Source: Anaerobacillus arseniciselenatis
GTDB taxonomy: Bacteria > Bacillota > Bacilli > Bacillales > Anaerobacillaceae
Direction: 5' to 3'
DNA: 64,000 bases
NCBI RefSeq assembly: GCF_001865995.1
Contig: NZ_MLQQ01000045.1
Span: forward strand, 39,447 to 103,446
Shown: positions 60,396 to 64,000 of the stretch, in pieces
Numbering within the stretch: the stretch's first letter is position 1
Layout: the number at the start of each line of letters is the position of its first letter
The notes under the pieces: generated by a model
What the model was told of the DNA's origin: nothing
Seen by the model: only the letters and a program-made list of their open reading frames with translations
The model's database searches: none
Program-made: the position numbers and the translations under genes

Positions 60396-62458
60396 TTTGC
60401 ATTTTCCCCCTTAAAGAATTTCGCTTTTAACGTGGTTTTACCAATCACCTTGTCAAACACAATCAACACCGCTGGTAGGAAAAACAGTACCATCACAAAA
60501 GCTAGCAAGGCTCCTCTACCAAGTAGTAAACCGATCGATGCGACAATAGGATTCGTAGAAGTAATCCATAAAATGAAGCCGACACTCGATAAAATCGCCG
60601 CCGAGATCGAAATCGAGAACGTCTTTTCATTTAATGTTTTTACAATCGATTCTCGAGCAGTCATCTCTTTTCGATTTTCTAGATAATTTTCAGTAAAGAG
60701 AATCGCATAATCGACCGTTGCTGCAAGCTGCACAGTACCAACGACCAAGTAACCTACAAACACTAAAGGTGTTTCTGTAAAATATGGTACTGCAAGATTA
60801 ATCCATACGGACGCTTGGATCGTCAGTAATAAAACGACCGGAATCGAAATCGATTTGAATGTAAATAATAATACGGTAGCAATCGCAACGACGGTCAATG
60901 TATTGACAACTGTATTATCTTTCAATACCGTTGTTTTCATATCGTACAAGGAAACACTTTCGCCAAGAGCGAAAAATTCTTCACCATAGTACGACGCGGC
61001 TATATCGAGAACCGTTTCGACGACGTTGAACGCCACATCACCTTCAGATTCAGTATTTGTAAAAAGGATGATTTGACTATAGTTTTCTGAATGAAACTGC
61101 TCCGTAATAGATTCATCTAAATACTCTGGTGGTATAGCCGGACTGACCGATTGATTATAAGAAATCAAGCTTGTAACGCGATCGATTTTTTCTAAATCTT
61201 GTTCAAGGCTTACTTCTCTCGCGACATCCCCTTTCGGAACGAGTAGCACAATAGGCGTTGACGTTCCGAATACTTCATCAATTGCGACAATGTCGCTTCC
61301 TAATCGGGTGGTCTCTGGCTGTTCACCGATTCCATAAATAAATGTTGTTTCTTTTTGTGCTAAGTAACTCGGAACAATGACGAGAAAAACAATAAGTAAG
61401 CTAAGCACTCTTACCTTCATAGCGCTCTTACCGACAGAGTTAAAACTTGGTACGAAAGATCGATGTTGAGTTTTATCGATCCATTTATAAAACAATACCG
61501 TTAATGCTGGCAAAAACACCATTACACTAATAAAGCTCAACACAATCCCTTTAAGAAGGTTGATACCTAAATCTGCGCCAATTTCAAACTGCATAAACGT
61601 AAGTGCCATAAAACCGAAGAACGTAGTGGCAGCACTCGCTGAGATCGCAGGAAATGATTTTTTTATCGCTAGTTGCATCGCTTCTTCTGGATTATTCGTC
61701 TGTTTTCGATAATCTGAAAAACTATGCAGAAGAAAAACGGCATAATCTAGTGACACAGCAAGCTGTAAAATAGGAGCCACAGATTGAGTAACGAAGGAAA
61801 CTTCTCCAACAAATATGTTCGTACCTAAGTTTATAATGACAGATACACCAATCGCAGTTAGGAAAAACACCGGTTCGATCCACGAGGTTGTCGATAGGAT
61901 GAGAATGATAACAATGAGAGGAACTAACAACAAAGCTGCATACAACGATTCGCTAAATGCCATTTTCTGAGAAACCGCAGTATCGACCGCTTCTCCTGCC
62001 AACGCATTTTCATCACCGATCAGCTCATAAATCGCGTCTGTAACTGCTACTTCATCACCTTCACGTATCGTCAAAGAAAACAAGGCATTATTTTCCTTAT
62101 AATAAGACTCTACTAAATCCTTTTCTATCATTTCTATAGGAATTTTTAAATCAATGACCTCATCAAGCCAAACTACATCAGAAACACCATCAATTTCTGC
62201 AAGCAATTCTTTATATAAAAGTGCTTCCTGCAAGGATACATCTTGTATCATTACTTGCGCGTTCGCCAGTGAGCGATCAAATTCTTCTTCCATGACCTCG
62301 ATCGCTTTTGTCGAAGGTGCATCTTCTGGCATGTAGTCACTCATATTGTAGTTGACCGAAACAAAAAACTGTGCAATTGCACTGACCACTGTTAAAATCA
62401 TAAAAATAATCACAATAGGTTTTTTATATTTAATGATTTTTCGAGCGATGTCTGACAT
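60392..62458 (-). CDS. MMPL/RND-family transporter
   Basis: 688 residues. RND layout: one N-terminal helix, a first extracellular domain (35-165), five or six helices (about 170-345), a second extracellular domain (375-520) and six more helices. The helix-4-type QLAVSLDYAVFLLHSFSDYR near 230 and its duplicate VQLAATVDYAILFTENYLENR near 575 carry the Asp-Tyr proton relay of MmpL/YdfJ proteins. It probably exports lipids or hydrophobic compounds with the coupled YhgE-like protein. A divergent TetR gene and perfect operator lie upstream. Confidence 0.9.
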   Translation of the reverse strand: MSDIARKIIKYKKPIVIIFMILTVVSAIAQFFVSVNYNMSDYMPEDAPSTKAIEVMEEEFDRSLANAQVMIQDVSLQEALLYKELLAEIDGVSDVVWLDEVIDLKIPIEMIEKDLVESYYKENNALFSLTIREGDEVAVTDAIYELIGDENALAGEAVDTAVSQKMAFSESLYAALLLVPLIVIILILSTTSWIEPVFFLTAIGVSVIINLGTNIFVGEVSFVTQSVAPILQLAVSLDYAVFLLHSFSDYRKQTNNPEEAMQLAIKKSFPAISASAATTFFGFMALTFMQFEIGADLGINLLKGIVLSFISVMVFLPALTVLFYKWIDKTQHRSFVPSFNSVGKSAMKVRVLSLLIVFLVIVPSYLAQKETTFIYGIGEQPETTRLGSDIVAIDEVFGTSTPIVLLVPKGDVAREVSLEQDLEKIDRVTSLISYNQSVSPAIPPEYLDESITEQFHSENYSQIILFTNTESEGDVAFNVVETVLDIAASYYGEEFFALGESVSLYDMKTTVLKDNTVVNTLTVVAIATVLLFTFKSISIPVVLLLTIQASVWINLAVPYFTETPLVFVGYLVVGTVQLAATVDYAILFTENYLENRKEMTARESIVKTLNEKTFSISISAAILSSVGFILWITSTNPIVASIGLLLGRGALLAFVMVLFFLPAVLIVFDKVIGKTTLKAKFFKGENAK

Positions 62459-62548
62459 AACTAACCCACTCCTTGCATAGTAACTAATGTCTAATTATAA
62501 TAACACTGTGTTGAATAATCAACGAACAGTTGGTTAGCAAACGCCAAA

Positions 62549-62579
62549 TAACCAACAATTAAAACTTAATTGTTGGTTA
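62549..62579. promoter_or_regulatory. TetR operator between MMPL and TetR genes
   Basis: TAACCAACAATTAA-AAC-TTAATTGTTGGTTA: perfect 14-base arms, 90 bases from one start and 23 from the other. A further half site TTGGTTA lies near 62530. Autorepression plus control of the exporter is the expected scheme. Confidence 0.9.
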
Positions 62580-62601
62580 AGTAACAAAAAGGAGAATTTC
62601 G

Positions 62602-63168
62602 ATGAGTTTAAAATTAGACCGACGTAAAAAATATACTCGCAACGTTTTGAAAGAAAGTTTTATGAAACGAATGAAAGAAAAGCCATTATCAACCATCACA
62701 ATTACAGAAGTGTGCGAAGCTGCAGATATTAATCGATCAACCTTTTATTCCCATTACAAAGATTTATATGATCTTCTATATCAAATCGAGGATGGCATCA
62801 TCGAAGACATGAATCAAACGCTGTCCGCTTATAATTACACTAAAGATGATGAAGCCATTCAAATGACAGAAAAGTTATTACAGTACCTTGCCGAAAATCG
62901 TGAAAGCTGTCAAATCTTATTCAGTGAACATGGTGATCCCAATTTCCAAAAAAAAGTAATGGTGTTAGCCCATACTCATTTATTAAATTCATTGATGGCC
63001 GACAGTAATAACATCCCCTTCTACTCCGAATACGTAAGTCTATATATCGCCAACGGAAGTATTCATATTGTCCAACATTGGTTGAAAAACGGGGTAAAAG
63101 AATCACCGAAAGAGATGGCCGAATTGATTACTAAGCTTGCCAATAAAGGACTTTCCGCTTTTCAATAA
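62602..63168 (+). CDS. TetR/AcrR-family repressor
   Basis: 188 residues. The N-terminal HTH spans about 10-55: RKKYTRNVLKESFMKRMKEKPLSTITITEVCEAADINRSTFYSHYKDLYDLL pattern, with TITEVCEAADINRSTFYSHY as the recognition part. The C-terminal ligand domain has the TetR_C_7-like helical layout of YxaF/DhaS-type regulators. ATG 62602 has an AAAAAGGAGAATTTCG site. It is divergent from the MMPL gene across a perfect palindrome and very likely represses both. The inducer is probably a substrate of the exporter. Confidence 0.92.
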   Translation: MSLKLDRRKKYTRNVLKESFMKRMKEKPLSTITITEVCEAADINRSTFYSHYKDLYDLLYQIEDGIIEDMNQTLSAYNYTKDDEAIQMTEKLLQYLAENRESCQILFSEHGDPNFQKKVMVLAHTHLLNSLMADSNNIPFYSEYVSLYIANGSIHIVQHWLKNGVKESPKEMAELITKLANKGLSAFQ

Positions 63169-63261
63169 GGTACTGAGGGGCAGGTACACTACCTATATAT
63201 ACTCTTTTAAAAATAGAGTACTTATATCCAATAGCCCTACTTACTTTAATAAATCTCAGTT

Positions 63262-63519
63262 TTAGTAATGGAAGTAAGGACTTTGAGGATATCCGTAAAC
63301 TGGGTATGGGTAATGATATGGGTATTGGTAATAGTATGGTGGTCGATAGGCATATCCGAATCCTGGTCCTGGAGTTAATAGTGCTCCAGTAGCAAGACCA
63401 CCTAAAAAACCAAGCCCTAATCCAAGTCCTGGTCCAATAAATCCAGGTGCAACTCGTTGGTCACCGGCATGACGGCTATACGGCTGAGGATGTAGCATGT
63501 AATGATAATGATTATACAA
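63262..63519 (-). CDS. Gly/Pro/Tyr-rich small protein, spore-coat-like
   Basis: 85 residues. A His/Tyr start, then GFIGPGLGLGLGFLGGLATGALL (glycine-zipper-like hydrophobic stretch, about 27-50) and a Tyr/Pro-rich tail (YYYQYPYHYPYPVYGYPQSPYFHY type). Composition resembles spore coat or exosporium proteins of Bacillaceae and of YjcZ-like peptides; Tyr-rich tails can be cross-linked. ATG 63519 follows AGGAGGAATCACTTTG. Single gene; a role in the spore surface is inferred from composition only. Confidence 0.72.
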   Translation of the reverse strand: MYNHYHYMLHPQPYSRHAGDQRVAPGFIGPGLGLGLGFLGGLATGALLTPGPGFGYAYRPPYYYQYPYHYPYPVYGYPQSPYFHY

Positions 63520-63919
63520 AGTGATTCCTCCTCTTTTATTCTCATTACACTAAATGATATGCGTCTATAGCCTAATCGGATTGGGTTAACGCCTGTTATG
63601 AAACGAATATTGGGAAAAAGTAATTTATGGCATAGGTAGACCTGCCCCTAGTTCGTTAAAGTTTACTGCACTTCGGATTTCACATTTATTATATTAAAAA
63701 GGTAATAAATGTTTTAAACTTGCTTAAATTATTAAAAGTGCAATTTTGTGACTATTTTATGAAAATAATTTCATTGTAGTTGTTATTTATTTAGATAAAA
63801 TATAATCTAAAAAAGATACATATCTATAAGTGTTTTATGCGACTTTTTTACTGAAATTCTAAAAAGATATAAGGAGCATTCCTGTTAGAAGGATTTTCGG
63901 GGACTTGAAAAAAAAAGAG
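63520..63919. other. Gene-free gap
   Basis: 400 bases, AT-rich; only a weak GGCATAGGTAGACCTGCC palindrome near 63629 and no coding frame I can support. The stretch from about 63880 may be the left part of the element that begins the next gene. Confidence 0.4.
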
Positions 63920-64000
63920 CCCTCCTGGTATGATACGGGGTGTCAAATCGTGCACCGAGATGACCCCTAACTTAGTTAACCAAGGAGGACTTCATAATGA
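63920..64000 (+). promoter_or_regulatory. Leader with ribosome-site-sequestering hairpin, start of an unknown gene
   Basis: A strong AGGAGGACTTCATA ribosome site precedes ATG 63997, where the window ends. Upstream CCTCCTGGT (63921-63929) can pair with ACCAAGGAGG (63979-63988), hiding the ribosome site, and a GGGGTGTCA / TGACCCC stem nests inside. Such self-inhibiting leaders are common before transposase genes, but the coding region is not visible. Confidence 0.5.

Overview
The window looks like the chromosome of an AT-rich, low-GC Gram-positive spore former of the Bacillaceae, probably a facultative anaerobe. Markers are strong AGGAGG ribosome binding sites, a spore-coat transglutaminase (Tgl), a YjcZ-type sporulation peptide, the B. 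subtilis-like MalK/MalR/MaeN, DbpA and KhtT/KhtU proteins, a catabolite (cre) site and SigL-type (sigma-54) control. Anaerobacillus or a related alkaliphile fits the mix of oxygen respiration with anaerobic carbon monoxide dehydrogenase, but the genus cannot be fixed from the sequence alone.

Layout. 1-1.1 kb: ba3-type cytochrome oxidase genes (minus strand) with Fnr-like and Fur-like boxes. 1.6-8.1 kb: a sigma-54-driven module of alcohol dehydrogenase, membrane transporter, tungsten aldehyde:ferredoxin oxidoreductase and a MoaD-like sulfur carrier, with its enhancer-binding activator next door. 8.4-14.2 kb: accessory region with decayed Rpn nuclease genes, an ADP-ribosylglycohydrolase, a broken hicA, a heptad-repeat protein and many repeats. 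14.5-19.5 kb: malate uptake and oxidation (MaeN, malic enzyme, MalR, MalK) with a cre site. 20-23.3 kb: second accessory stretch, including a toxin/immunity-like pair and a second copy of a 12.3-12.9 kb segment. 23.9-28.4 kb: cold shock protein, DbpA helicase, HEAT protein, a hicAB pair between direct repeats, and a Dus enzyme. 29.5-34.5 kb: four-gene cobalamin operon under a B12 riboswitch. 34.6-41.6 kb: MFS transporter, serine hydrolase, glutamate dehydrogenase, tandem flavodoxin-like protein. 42-45.7 kb: TOTE-like primase-helicase and an ADP-ribosyltransferase-like protein. 45.8-54.1 kb: oxidoreductase, Tgl, KatG, KhtTU. 54.3-58 kb: CooC, CooS and a CooA-like CO sensor. 58.5-63.5 kb: MMPL/YhgE-type export pair with its TetR regulator. 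The last bases are the leader and start codon of an unidentified gene.

Together the metabolic genes describe flexible redox life: oxygen use at low tension (ba3), CO oxidation switched on by CO through CooA, aldehyde and alcohol conversion through a tungstoenzyme, malate fermentation or respiration, and corrinoid synthesis.

The least explained content is non-coding. There are (a) about nine hairpin elements of about 120 bp with conserved outer arms and exchangeable cores, one of them caught inserted in a duplicated gene; (b) four nested-palindrome repeats of exactly 180 bp; and (c) more than a dozen REP-like palindromes built on GGGACAGG, GTGTCACTCC or GTGTCTGACAC. No gene that obviously mobilises any of them lies in the window.
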